A DNA stretch of 64,000 bases from Pleurocapsa sp. MO_226.B13. GTDB lineage: Bacteria > Cyanobacteriota > Cyanobacteriia > Cyanobacteriales > Xenococcaceae. The notes below the pieces were generated by a model that did no database searches, was not told where the DNA came from, and saw only the letters and a program-made list of their open reading frames with translations. Positions 54,714 through 63,182 of this stretch are shown in pieces (position 1 is the first letter of the stretch; every line of letters begins with the position of its first letter). The position numbers were made by a program, and so were the translations under genes. The stretch covers positions 1 through 64,000 of the forward strand of contig JASJEI010000008.1 of NCBI GenBank assembly GCA_030064795.1, written 5' to 3'.

Positions 54714-55649
54714 CTATTTATCTTTTAAGAATGGCTGCCAACTTTTACCCCGATGACCAAAATCAAATAATTGGGGATGGAAAATTTCTGCTAAAATTTC
54801 AGCTGAATCGACTAGCCGAGGGCCAGGACGATTGAAATAAGCATTGCCATCAACGATAAAAACCTTGTTATTTTTGACTGCCTTTAAACTCTTCCAGCCT
54901 GGGTGTTGGGTTAAAATTTGAGATTCCTGTTCGGTACGTTCTAGATCGAAGCCACAGGGCATGATAACAATTATCTCTGGCTCGATCTCGATTAAACTTT
55001 CCCAAAATAGGTAAGAGGAAGGTTCGCCTTTAAAACTCAGAAGCGGTTTGCCTCCCGCAATTTCGATTAGTTCGGGAATCCAGTTTCCTCCTCCCATCAG
55101 TGGTTCAGTCCACTCTAAAGCAATAACAGTGGGTTTTTCACTCTGATTTTTCACTTTCTTGGCGATCGCATCGAGCCGAGATTGTAATTTATTTAAAACT
55201 GGTTGAGCCTTAACTCCTAGAGTTTGTCCTACTCGTTCGATATCTGTCCAGACTTGTCGTAATAAATTTGGCTGTAGAGAAATAATTTGGGGATGGGAAT
55301 CGATCAGTTGAGCGATCGCACTCTCGACTTCGGGTAAATTAACCGCACAGACATCACATTGGTCTTGAGTAACGATATGAGTCGGTTGAAGCTGTTCTAA
55401 GACTTCTATTTTAATTTCGTAAATACTCAGAGCTTCCTGCATTAAAGACTGAACGTCCGCATCAATCTGACCGCTTTTTTTATCGCTATCGAGTCTGGCT
55501 GCGGTACAGACAGGTAAATCTTGAACTTGGGGGGGATAATCGCATTCGTGAGAGCGTCCTACTAAAGCAGAGGTCAAACCCAAACAGTCGATAATCTCCG
55601 TAGCAGAAGGAAGCAGTGAAATAATTCTCAGATTAGTCGTATCGCTCAT
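54714..55649 (-). CDS. BtuF-like cobalamin/siderophore-binding protein (PF01497)
   Basis: 311 residues. Peripla_BP_2 fold: IISLLPSATEIIDCLGL, GRSHECDYP, THIVTQDQCDVCAV and FIVDGNAYFNRPGPRLVDSAEIL. It has no signal peptide or lipobox, unlike an importer's binding protein, so it may be a cytoplasmic or salvage-related member of the cobalamin-binding group. The three-Cys cluster (CDVCAV) is typical of the family subgroup annotated as cobalamin-binding. It lies 39 bp after a 53-residue frame under a palindromic operator. Confidence 0.82.
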   Translation of the reverse strand: MSDTTNLRIISLLPSATEIIDCLGLTSALVGRSHECDYPPQVQDLPVCTAARLDSDKKSGQIDADVQSLMQEALSIYEIKIEVLEQLQPTHIVTQDQCDVCAVNLPEVESAIAQLIDSHPQIISLQPNLLRQVWTDIERVGQTLGVKAQPVLNKLQSRLDAIAKKVKNQSEKPTVIALEWTEPLMGGGNWIPELIEIAGGKPLLSFKGEPSSYLFWESLIEIEPEIIVIMPCGFDLERTEQESQILTQHPGWKSLKAVKNNKVFIVDGNAYFNRPGPRLVDSAEILAEIFHPQLFDFGHRGKSWQPFLKDK

Positions 55650-55688
55650 AGTAAATTACCATCATGGGGTCATATCGCTTATATCATC

Positions 55689-55850
55689 TTAGTTTTTATT
55701 CGATTTGGTATAAACGTGAAGAACTTGTCGCTCTCCTCTGGAAAAATCGCTAATTTTTGGCGAAATTTCGGTTTTGACATCAAATCTCGGTACGACTTTA
55801 GTCTGCTCTTTTTTTCTTGTTCGTGAATTGGCTTTGGTGTTAAGAAACAT
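55689..55850 (-). CDS. 53-residue basic microprotein under a TetR-type operator
   Basis: ATG at 55850, stop at 55689-55691. A near-perfect Shine-Dalgarno (GGAAAGGAG) sits 4 bp before the ATG. The product is short and basic, with TRKKEQTK in the first third and no membrane segment or known domain. A -35/-10 pair TTGCCT-17-TATAAG lies upstream (55911-55883 read leftward), overlapping a perfect palindrome. Its position between the operator and the BtuF-like gene makes it more than a chance frame, but translation is unproven. Confidence 0.55.
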   Translation of the reverse strand: MFLNTKANSRTRKKEQTKVVPRFDVKTEISPKISDFSRGERQVLHVYTKSNKN

Positions 55851-55875
55851 TTCTCCTTTCCTCAGTAAATTTCAG

Positions 55876-55905
55876 CTAAACTTATACCGATCGGTATAAG
55901 TTTAG
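55876..55905. promoter_or_regulatory. perfect 30-bp palindrome, TetR-type operator in a promoter
   Basis: The half-site CTAAACTTATACCGA (55876-55890) is exactly mirrored to 55905, the central core being TATACCGATCGGTATA. This resembles TetR-family operators of the ACCG-N-CGGT kind. On the minus strand TTGCCT (-35) and TATAAG (-10, inside the right half of the palindrome) are separated by 17 bp. It is 12 bp beyond the stop of a tetR gene and 26 bp before a strong ribosome binding site and ATG. Confidence 0.75.
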
Positions 55906-55916
55906 GCAAAAAAAAA

Positions 55917-56507
55917 TTAAATCTTTTTCAGAGCTTCTATAGTTGTAAAAACTACACTTTGAGGAATAGTCTCATTGTCTAAAACTCTACCAACCAAAGC
56001 CACGCCTTGAGTGGTACAGAGTAACATTCTCGCTAAATCGCGAGGATTGGCTTGAGAATTCAATTCCCCTGCTGCTTGAGCCTTAGTAATAGCTTCGCAG
56101 TAAATGTTTTCTAGCTTACTGTAATAACTGCGTAAAATAGGGGCTATCTCTAGATCGTCAGTATTAAAATCGGCAGCACAAGTACCAAGCAGACAGCCCT
56201 TACTACCAGATCGCCCATGAGTTTCTGACATACTTTGTAAAAGTAGTTCGATATTACCTAAAGGCGAACCCGATGATAACAACTGTTCTTTAATAGAGCG
56301 CAGTCTAGTTTGGGCGTAATACTCTAAAGCTTTGAGGAATAAAGACTGTTTGTTGCCAAAGGTGTCGTACATACTTTTACGACTGATACCCATATGTTGG
56401 AGCAACTCAGCAAGACTGGCAGCTTCATAACCCCGCTTCCAGAACACCTCCATTGCTTTCTCTAAAGCAACTTCTGGCTCAAATTTTTTATTTGGTCCTC
56501 TACTCAT
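55917..56507 (-). CDS. TetR/AcrR-family transcriptional regulator
   Basis: 196 residues from the ATG at 56507 (MSRGPNKKFEPE); an earlier ATG at 56576 adds 23 residues unlike the family. HTH at about 25-55 (ASLAELLQHMGISRKSMYDTFGNKQSLF). The C-terminal ligand domain has GSKGCLLGTCAADF, the signature of a subgroup that often senses reactive electrophiles or lipophilic compounds. It lies 62 bp after dnaX. It is expected to bind the palindrome at its 3' end, at 55876-55905. Confidence 0.9.
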   Translation of the reverse strand: MSRGPNKKFEPEVALEKAMEVFWKRGYEAASLAELLQHMGISRKSMYDTFGNKQSLFLKALEYYAQTRLRSIKEQLLSSGSPLGNIELLLQSMSETHGRSGSKGCLLGTCAADFNTDDLEIAPILRSYYSKLENIYCEAITKAQAAGELNSQANPRDLARMLLCTTQGVALVGRVLDNETIPQSVVFTTIEALKKI

Positions 56508-56569
56508 ATGATTAAAATAGCAAAACTTAAACCAATTGGTCAAGGTTTTTCCAGCAACAGGTAAACTAG

Positions 56570-59095
56570 CTACCAATCATCGTCATAATCTTCGATACTC
56601 GGTCTATCTGACTCGGAAATTGATTCTACTGCCTCGGTTACTTCGTCTGCCTTCAAGATTTGACTTTTACTGTCGTCTAGCTGTACCAACTCACCTTCAA
56701 AACTTTGAGTCAGAAGGGCGATCGCTTGTTGAAGTTCGTTTTCCTCATAATCTTGGTTTAAATCTGGCTCGATGGTGGGAGGGGAAGTTAAAGAATTATC
56801 TACTGGTTGAACTACAGGAGGGGATAATAAGACTTTTTCTGGATCGGATAGAGAATTCTTAATCAAAGATGGTGGTGTTGCGATCGCCGAATTAACTGGA
56901 GGTGGCTCGGTTATTTTATTTTCAGTTGACAAGTCGGTTTTTTGGGTTTCAACCTGACTTACTGTGGACTTAGCTAGCGAAACCCGCTCGGTGTTTGTAT
57001 TTTGCTTTGAAATCTCAGGTAAGGAATTACTTATCGGTGTGGAGTTTTTTTTTGTCGAATTATTTTTAGCGGTAACAACTTCTAGCTGCACTTTAACTGG
57101 ATGTTGCACGACTTTAGCAAAAGCTTGTTCAATATTATGAACTTTGCCCTGATGGAGTTTCTGCAATTTTACCGAACTAATCCCCACGATCGCACTCGAA
57201 CCATCAAAGCTAACTAAATGACATTGCTGTTTTAGTAATGCTTGAGTTGTAGGGGGGTGCAAACAACTAACGACTTGCTGCCAAATAGCTTCAACATCAA
57301 AATTGCTAACAGTTACTTGAGGATTTGGAACTGTTTTTTGCTCTTTGGGTGGAGGAGATGGAGTAACCGACGTAGAAACCAAAGGTGATGCTTGAGGAAT
57401 AGATTCTGGGGTAACAATTGGTTGGGGTGTTATTTCCCTTGGCTTCTCTGGTAGCTGATGGGGCTGGTGAGCTATTTTACTAGTAGTTTGAGTAGGTTGT
57501 TCTTGGTTTATTTCAGTTCGACTGGGACTAGCAAGATTAGTTTCTTGGTTGGGTTGGCTGGTAATAGTTTGATGGGCTTCAGGTAATAAACCCAATAAAG
57601 TAACCTCTAACCAAAGACGGGGTTGAGTAGTATGTCTTAATTGCGCCTCTGCCTCTTTGAGATGTTGTTGACCGTGTAAAATCAGAGCAGTATCCCAATT
57701 AATTGCTTCGCTACACAATTGTTGCCAACAAGTCTCCGTTACCGCCACCAAATCCGAGCCTTGGGGTGCAGTTTTGGCGATGAGCAAATTAAGATAAAAA
57801 CTCGCCAAATTTTGGAGGACAACTATTGGTTCTCTGCCTCGATCTAATAGACTACGACACTGCTGTAGAATTCCCACCGAATCATTACTATTAATCGTGT
57901 GAAGTAATTTCAATAAATCTTGTTCGGGGACAGCACCGACTAAATCCCAGACTTTCGCCACCGAAATAGTGTCTGGTAACAAACTCAACTGATCCAAAAG
58001 ACTCTCTGCATCTCTCAAACCACCGTTAGCAATTTGAGCGATTAAAGTCAGAGCATCATCGGCGATCGCAATTTTTTCTTCACGAGCAATATATTTAAGA
58101 TGCTCGACCATTTCTGGCAAAGGAATTCGCCGAAAATCAAATCGCTGACAGCGAGAAATAATTGTCGGCAAGACTCTTTGAGGATCGGTAGTCGCCAGGA
58201 TAAATACTACCTGGGGTGGCGGTTCTTCTAAAGTCTTTAAAAGAGCATTAAATGCTGCCGTACTGAGCATATGACAATTGTGAACCAATAAATCATTTGC
58301 CACAAAATTATGATTATCTTCTACCTCAAGATCGTAAACTTTCTCATAACCAGCGTGGCTTACAGATTCGACCCTTGCCAAACTTGTATTCCAAGTCTCT
58401 TGTTGCTCCTTACTCCTTATTCCTCTATCTTTAGCAGATAGTATCTTCATTCCTTCTTTGACGTTTTTTGCTTCGAGCCATCCTGTCTGTATCCGAATTA
58501 GATGATTTTCTGTGCAACGAATCTGCCCTTTGCTTGTTTGAATAACCAGAGTTTTTCTAGTTCCTCTTTCCAACCAACGCAATACTTTTTTATATTCCCA
58601 GGTCTCTGTCGCTTCGTTGTAACTGAGAACTTGCTTACCCTTAAGATCGGGATTGTTGATTTTCATTAATCCTTTACTGGTTTTAATTAGGGAGTCTCCC
58701 GTTAAACATTCATCAATGGCGTAAATTTTGTAACGACACTGAACGGGAGCAAAACGCGATCGCTCGATGATTTCGCGAATATTGTCCACCCCCGTATTAC
58801 TGGCAGCATCAATTTCCATCACGTCTAATGCCGAACCCTTGGCGATCGCCAAACAGACCTCACACTGACCGCAGGGTTCGGGAGTTGGTTGATTACTGGT
58901 TAAACAATTGAGAGATTTTGCTAAAATTCTGGCACTAGAAGTTTTTCCCGTTCCTCTTGGCCCCGTAAATAGATATGCTGGTGCAATTTTTTCTTGCTTT
59001 AAGGCGTTATTCAAAGTTAAAGCGATCGTCTTTTGACCGACTAAATCTTTAAAAGTTTGTGGTCGATACTTGTGGTGAATTGGTTCGTAAGGCAT
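56570..59095 (-). CDS. dnaX: DNA polymerase III gamma/tau subunit with intein
   Basis: 841-residue precursor; mature extein about 697 residues. Clamp-loader AAA+ domain: Walker A GPRGTGKT (45-52), zinc module Cys64/75/78/81, Walker B IYAIDE split by an intein at Cys130, resuming with CHMLSTAAFNALLKTLEE at 274, and later LATTDPQRVLPTI (SRC-type sensor). The C-terminal half (about 470-841) is Pro/Ser/Gln-rich and disordered, then acidic, as in tau. Removal of the intein is required for ATPase function because it interrupts the Walker B/DExH region. tetR lies downstream on the same strand. Confidence 0.96.
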   Translation of the reverse strand: MPYEPIHHKYRPQTFKDLVGQKTIALTLNNALKQEKIAPAYLFTGPRGTGKTSSARILAKSLNCLTSNQPTPEPCGQCEVCLAIAKGSALDVMEIDAASNTGVDNIREIIERSRFAPVQCRYKIYAIDECLTGDSLIKTSKGLMKINNPDLKGKQVLSYNEATETWEYKKVLRWLERGTRKTLVIQTSKGQIRCTENHLIRIQTGWLEAKNVKEGMKILSAKDRGIRSKEQQETWNTSLARVESVSHAGYEKVYDLEVEDNHNFVANDLLVHNCHMLSTAAFNALLKTLEEPPPQVVFILATTDPQRVLPTIISRCQRFDFRRIPLPEMVEHLKYIAREEKIAIADDALTLIAQIANGGLRDAESLLDQLSLLPDTISVAKVWDLVGAVPEQDLLKLLHTINSNDSVGILQQCRSLLDRGREPIVVLQNLASFYLNLLIAKTAPQGSDLVAVTETCWQQLCSEAINWDTALILHGQQHLKEAEAQLRHTTQPRLWLEVTLLGLLPEAHQTITSQPNQETNLASPSRTEINQEQPTQTTSKIAHQPHQLPEKPREITPQPIVTPESIPQASPLVSTSVTPSPPPKEQKTVPNPQVTVSNFDVEAIWQQVVSCLHPPTTQALLKQQCHLVSFDGSSAIVGISSVKLQKLHQGKVHNIEQAFAKVVQHPVKVQLEVVTAKNNSTKKNSTPISNSLPEISKQNTNTERVSLAKSTVSQVETQKTDLSTENKITEPPPVNSAIATPPSLIKNSLSDPEKVLLSPPVVQPVDNSLTSPPTIEPDLNQDYEENELQQAIALLTQSFEGELVQLDDSKSQILKADEVTEAVESISESDRPSIEDYDDDW
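58277..58708 (-). other. DnaX mini-intein, 144 residues
   Basis: Residues 130-273 of DnaX. Block A CLTGDSLIKTSKG starts with Cys1. Block B has TENHL (the TxxH motif) at intein positions 66-70. Block F is YEKVYDLEVEDNHNFVANDLLVHN, ending with His-Asn before extein Cys+1. No LAGLIDADG endonuclease block is present. Length is close to the minimal splicing domain. The middle (about 94-107, KDRGIRSKEQQETW) is encoded by low-complexity DNA. Confidence 0.95.
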
Positions 59096-59308
59096 AGTAT
59101 ATGTGGATTTTTTTATTTTCCACTAGTGGCTAGAAAATTATCCCTGTACAATTGAGCAATATTTAGCTTGCTCAAAGCAAACGGACGGACAAAACTTCAG
59201 AGACAACCTCTGGGATCGCGTCCCTCACCGCTTCATCCTAGAACGATGAACTTTGAGTAAAAATAATTTAGCTTTTCGCATAAAATCAGTATATTTGATC
59301 TAAGGCAA

Positions 59309-60919
59309 ATGAGTCACACGATCGGGCAAATAAAAGAAGATAACCAACAGTTAAACTCAAAACCATCTCCAGAGAGTCAAAACCCACCACAGCCTGAAGA
59401 TAAGACAGATGAACCTGCTTCTGTATTATCCGATGCTGATTACGAATTCTTATTTAACCAGCTTTTAGAAGGAATTGCTCATGGTTGGCACGACCAGAGA
59501 ATAGCTAAATTTTTCAATCAATTGGGCGATCGCGGTAAACAGGAAGATTGGGTAGCCTGGTTAGAGCGTTTGCGGGCAAAAGTAATCACCTTACCAATTC
59601 AGTCTAAGCGACAGTTGGGAACGATCATGATTCGTTTAGGAGAATTGACTCCATCTATTCCTGAAGTCAGCCAGATTGGTGCCGTGTCCAATCGCATCGG
59701 CAGAGAATTATTATTTGGAGATACACGAGAGGAAGATGTCATCTGGGAATATGTCGGCTCTGATATAATACCAGAATCTTCAACGGTAGAATTAGAAACG
59801 GAACGGGATTTTTCCGAGCGACTTCCGACCGATTTTACCGACCTAAGTGCTGCTGAGATTGAAGATGAAGAAACTAATTCAGTTTCAGAGCTAACAGCAG
59901 TCGAAGAAGAAGAAGCCGTAGTAATCATCGATAATACATCGGCGGTTCCAGAGGCAACCGAAGCTCCTACTACAGAGCCAAGCACACCAGAGGCAACCGA
60001 TTCGGCAGCAAGTACGATCCCAGAAGCTCCCCTCGATGATTCAGTTGTCGAGCCTACCTCAGAAGTAGTCGAGGAAATACCAGTTGAAAATTCAGAGGAA
60101 GTAAGCCCAGAACCAGCAGCAGAACCAGAAACAGTTCCCGAAACCGAACCGCCACAGAGCAGTACCGAATCAGACAACTCTGATTCGACAGATTCAACCG
60201 AGTCAACAGATGCTCAACCATCTGCTGTCGGCTCGAAAACAGAAAACTCTCCAGAATCAAAAAGCGATCCTGTAGCTATTGATATGCAGCAGGTAATGAG
60301 TTTGATTCAAAAGGATCGAGACTTAGCCAGAGAAATATCACAAAGACTAAGTGGTTCGGTTTCTAAGCCAGAAATAGAAGATTTGGTCGAACAAGAGTCA
60401 AGATATGCACCCGAAATCACTTCTGATGACTTAGACCAATCGAGTATCGAGTTAATCGAGGGTTGGTTTAACCTGGGATTAAAACAAGTTAGTGCGGGAG
60501 AATTTAATAAAGCGATCGTCTCCTGGGAAAAAGCTTTACAAATCGATCCCAATATCTCAGAAGCTTGGCACAATCGAGGTAGTGCTTTGGGTCGTTTGGG
60601 AGAATACGAAAAAGCAGTAGAATCTTTTCAAAACGCATTGACCATAAATCCTAACAATTACCAAGCCTGGAACGATCGCGCTCATGCTCTGTATCAACTG
60701 CAAAATTGGACAGAAGCGGTAGATAGTTGGAGTAATGCCCTGAAAATTACGCCAGGCAATCATTTGTTCTGGTACAATCGCGGATGCGCTCTAGAACAGC
60801 TAGAAATTTGGTCAGAAGCGATCGCTAGCTATGAAAAATCTCTCGAAATTAAACCCGATTTTGAACCAGCACGTTCAAGATATACTACCCTAGTAGCAGA
60901 TAACTCTCGTCCAAATTAG
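59309..60919 (+). CDS. acidic TPR-repeat protein
   Basis: 536 residues in three parts: an N-terminal helical domain (about 40-150; DYEFLFNQLLEGIAHGWHD, then FNQLGDRGKQEDWVAWLERLRAKV), a long acidic low-complexity region (about 160-320, Glu/Pro/Ser/Thr-rich), and four TPR units (about 390-530; AGEFNKAIVSWEKALQIDPN, GEYEKAVESFQNALTINPN, QNWTEAVDSWSNALKITPG, EIWSEAIASYEKSLEIKPD). Soluble by sequence and a scaffold by inference. Function unknown. No operon partners within 125 bp. Confidence 0.83.
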   Translation: MSHTIGQIKEDNQQLNSKPSPESQNPPQPEDKTDEPASVLSDADYEFLFNQLLEGIAHGWHDQRIAKFFNQLGDRGKQEDWVAWLERLRAKVITLPIQSKRQLGTIMIRLGELTPSIPEVSQIGAVSNRIGRELLFGDTREEDVIWEYVGSDIIPESSTVELETERDFSERLPTDFTDLSAAEIEDEETNSVSELTAVEEEEAVVIIDNTSAVPEATEAPTTEPSTPEATDSAASTIPEAPLDDSVVEPTSEVVEEIPVENSEEVSPEPAAEPETVPETEPPQSSTESDNSDSTDSTESTDAQPSAVGSKTENSPESKSDPVAIDMQQVMSLIQKDRDLAREISQRLSGSVSKPEIEDLVEQESRYAPEITSDDLDQSSIELIEGWFNLGLKQVSAGEFNKAIVSWEKALQIDPNISEAWHNRGSALGRLGEYEKAVESFQNALTINPNNYQAWNDRAHALYQLQNWTEAVDSWSNALKITPGNHLFWYNRGCALEQLEIWSEAIASYEKSLEIKPDFEPARSRYTTLVADNSRPN

Positions 60920-61044
60920 CTAAGATGACGGTAATCAAGTTATCGGATAAACTTTAATATCCGTAAGATGAAATTATAATTACACTTACACTTACACTTA
61001 CATCTTGAAAACTTATCATCAGGTATTTAAATTCTAAGCTAGCT

Positions 61045-61320
61045 ATGACTGAATCATCAAACAGCACAATGGAAGAAACTAGAATATCAAGTGAGGAAAG
61101 AGTTAGTCAATTACGAGACTTGATTGATACCCTAAGAATAGCTGAGGAAATAGCTAGCAAAGGTTATCTGATCAGCAGTTCCGAATTAGCAGATTTAATG
61201 GACATCAATGCTAGTGCTGTTACTAGTAGAGGCGATCATTGGTCTTGGCGTAATTGGGTGGTTTCGAGAGTGAGACGAGAAGGAAATCAAATTTTATGGC
61301 AACTAGAAAGAGTTGATTAA
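61045..61320 (+). CDS. small HTH-like cyanobacterial protein
   Basis: 91 residues; Ser/Thr/Glu-rich N-terminus, then a helical region (SELADLMDINASAVTSRGDHWSWRNW) that looks like a helix-turn-helix with a Trp-rich basic wing (WVVSRVRREGNQILWQLERVD). It would bind DNA by inference. It is followed 9 bp later by a GNAT gene; the two are probably co-transcribed. A short ACTTAC repeat (60977-60999) lies upstream. Confidence 0.72.
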   Translation: MTESSNSTMEETRISSEERVSQLRDLIDTLRIAEEIASKGYLISSSELADLMDINASAVTSRGDHWSWRNWVVSRVRREGNQILWQLERVD

Positions 61321-61329
61321 TCGAGAATC

Positions 61330-62631
61330 ATGACTTCATCCGTACCTAACAATGAAAATGAACAGCTTATAGTTCGTCCTCTTCAACATCGTGACGTGGA
61401 TGCAATTAATGCCCTGGTGAGCGAATGTGTCGCTAGGGAAACTTCCAAGCGTCTTATAACTATCGATCGAGAACTAGAACAAGTCGGTTCTTGGTACGGA
61501 CTGAAAAGATTTTTGAGTCTTTTGCCTCATTCTTACTATCACGGTTGGCGAGTTTATGTTGCCCAACAGCAAGAAGAGGTTTTGGGTCTAATTCAAGTTT
61601 CTTCTGTTAATAGTACTCGCAGTACCTGGAGAGTCGAGAGAGTGTTGCTCAATAGCAACTCCCCTCAGCTAGAGTTACTCAAGTCTCAAAAAGAAATTGG
61701 TTCGCAATTGTTGCGCTATTGTCTGCAAAATATCTGGGAAGCCAGAACCTGGATGCTAGAAGTAAACATCAATGAGAAAAATCATCTAGCTCTCTATCGG
61801 GAAAATGGTTTTCAGCCCCTAGCTCAGATGACCTACTGGCAAATCTCTTCAGAATTGATCGCTCAACTAGCGCGACAGGACCCAGATTTACCCAATTTTC
61901 TGCCGATCAGTAATGCAGATGCACCACTACTCTATCAGTTAGACTGCGTATCGATGCCTCCCCTGCTGCGTCAGGTATTCGATCGCCATATAGAAGACTT
62001 TAAGAGTAACTTGATTCAAAGTGCGGTGAGTCAGATTCGCCAATGGTTGAACGGAACAGATGTGGTTAGTGGTTATGTGTTTGAGCCACAGCGTAAGGCG
62101 GCGATCGGCTATTTTAGACTGGAATCATCTAAAGATGGTTCTCGCCCCCATAGAGCGCAATTAACGGTCAATCCTGCCTATACTTGGCTATATCCTAAAT
62201 TAACTGCTCAAATGGCGCAGATAGTCCAAAAATCTCTCGATCGCCAATATGGTTTTGCTTACGACCATCAGCCCTATTCTCAACCTTTAGAAATAGTTTC
62301 TGCTGATTATCAGCCCGAAAGAGAGGAATATTTTAATAAAATTGGCGCGACTCCTGTAGAACATACCCTGTTGATGTCTCGCTCTGTGTGGCACAAAATT
62401 AAGGAAGTCAAACCATTAGAAGCACTACAGCTATCCGATGTCTTTCAAGGACTCAAACCAGCCCGCTCTCCTATTCCTTCGCGGATATCTTGGTTAAAGT
62501 CTTTGTCTAGTTCCTATCAAAATATTGTCAGACAAAAAAACATTTTTTCTTCTAAATCCAATCAATTTAGTTCTGGCAAAAAAAACAATTCTGGAGAGTC
62601 TTTTAAACCTCCTCACAGTGGACTAGTTTAA
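61330..62631 (+). CDS. GNAT-domain protein, two-part
   Basis: 433 residues. The N-terminal third is GNAT-like: IVRPLQHRDVDAINALVSEC at the start, EEVLGLIQVSSVNSTRSTW and RTWMLEVNINEKNHLALYRENGFQPLAQMTYW (motif B). The second half (about 190-350) is a diverged second GNAT-like segment, followed by a basic, Ser/Lys-rich tail (about 380-433). No acceptor known. It starts 9 bp after the HTH-like gene and ends 33 bp before ruvX, so the three likely form an operon. Confidence 0.78.
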   Translation: MTSSVPNNENEQLIVRPLQHRDVDAINALVSECVARETSKRLITIDRELEQVGSWYGLKRFLSLLPHSYYHGWRVYVAQQQEEVLGLIQVSSVNSTRSTWRVERVLLNSNSPQLELLKSQKEIGSQLLRYCLQNIWEARTWMLEVNINEKNHLALYRENGFQPLAQMTYWQISSELIAQLARQDPDLPNFLPISNADAPLLYQLDCVSMPPLLRQVFDRHIEDFKSNLIQSAVSQIRQWLNGTDVVSGYVFEPQRKAAIGYFRLESSKDGSRPHRAQLTVNPAYTWLYPKLTAQMAQIVQKSLDRQYGFAYDHQPYSQPLEIVSADYQPEREEYFNKIGATPVEHTLLMSRSVWHKIKEVKPLEALQLSDVFQGLKPARSPIPSRISWLKSLSSSYQNIVRQKNIFSSKSNQFSSGKKNNSGESFKPPHSGLV

Positions 62632-62664
62632 GCTAGATTGAGACACTAAAGACAATAAAATAGT

Positions 62665-63105
62665 ATGGAGAGAGTTGCAGCATTAGGGCTAGATGTAGGC
62701 AAAAAACGACTGGGCGTTGCAGGATGCGATGGCACTGGTTTGATTGCCACGGGTTTGACTACCATTTATCGCACTTCTTTTGCTGAAGACATCAGACAAT
62801 TACAAGAGATAATTAAAGAAAGAGAGGTAGAAATACTAGTCATAGGTATGCCCTACACCCTCGATGGTAGCGTTGGTTTTCAGGCGAAACAAGTTCAGAA
62901 ATTTGCCCACAAAATTGCTAAAATTCTGCAACTCCCCATTGAATACGTAGACGAACGCTTAACTTCAGTAGAAGCAGAAGCTAGACTTAAAGCGAGCAAA
63001 AAATTTTCCACCCGCAATAAAGGCGCGATCGATCGGCAAGCAGCAGCGATAATTTTACAACAGTGGCTGGATATGCGACGTAGCTCAAAAAGCGATCGCT
63101 ATTAA
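62665..63105 (+). CDS. ruvX: Holliday junction resolvase-like YqgF/RuvX
   Basis: 146 residues with the RNase H-like YqgF fold: ALGLDVGKKRLGVAGCD (catalytic Asp and the conserved Asp at the end of strand 2), VIGMPYTLDGSVG, VDERLTSVEA (acidic pair) and DRQAAAIILQQWLD. It acts on branched DNA or in 16S rRNA 5'-end maturation, as shown for E. coli YqgF; the latter is by homology. It is the last gene of a probable HTH-GNAT-ruvX operon, followed by a good terminator. Confidence 0.94.
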   Translation: MERVAALGLDVGKKRLGVAGCDGTGLIATGLTTIYRTSFAEDIRQLQEIIKEREVEILVIGMPYTLDGSVGFQAKQVQKFAHKIAKILQLPIEYVDERLTSVEAEARLKASKKFSTRNKGAIDRQAAAIILQQWLDMRRSSKSDRY

Positions 63106-63144
63106 GATCGTTTCAGGTTTTGCTCGTATGCCAAGTGTCAAGAG

Positions 63145-63170
63145 GGGGTTATTGTACATAACCCCTTTTT
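63145..63170 (+). terminator. intrinsic terminator of ruvX
   Basis: GGGGTTAT (63145-63152) pairs with ATAACCCC (63158-63165) around a 5-nt loop, followed by TTTTT. 40 bp after the ruvX stop codon. Confidence 0.9.
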
Positions 63171-63182
63171 CGTTCAGACAAC

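Noticed and set aside
55876..55905. Intrinsic terminator of tetR as explanation for the 30-bp palindrome
   Set aside because: On the tetR strand the stem is not followed by a T-run; the T-rich stretch precedes it, where it forms part of a -35 element instead.
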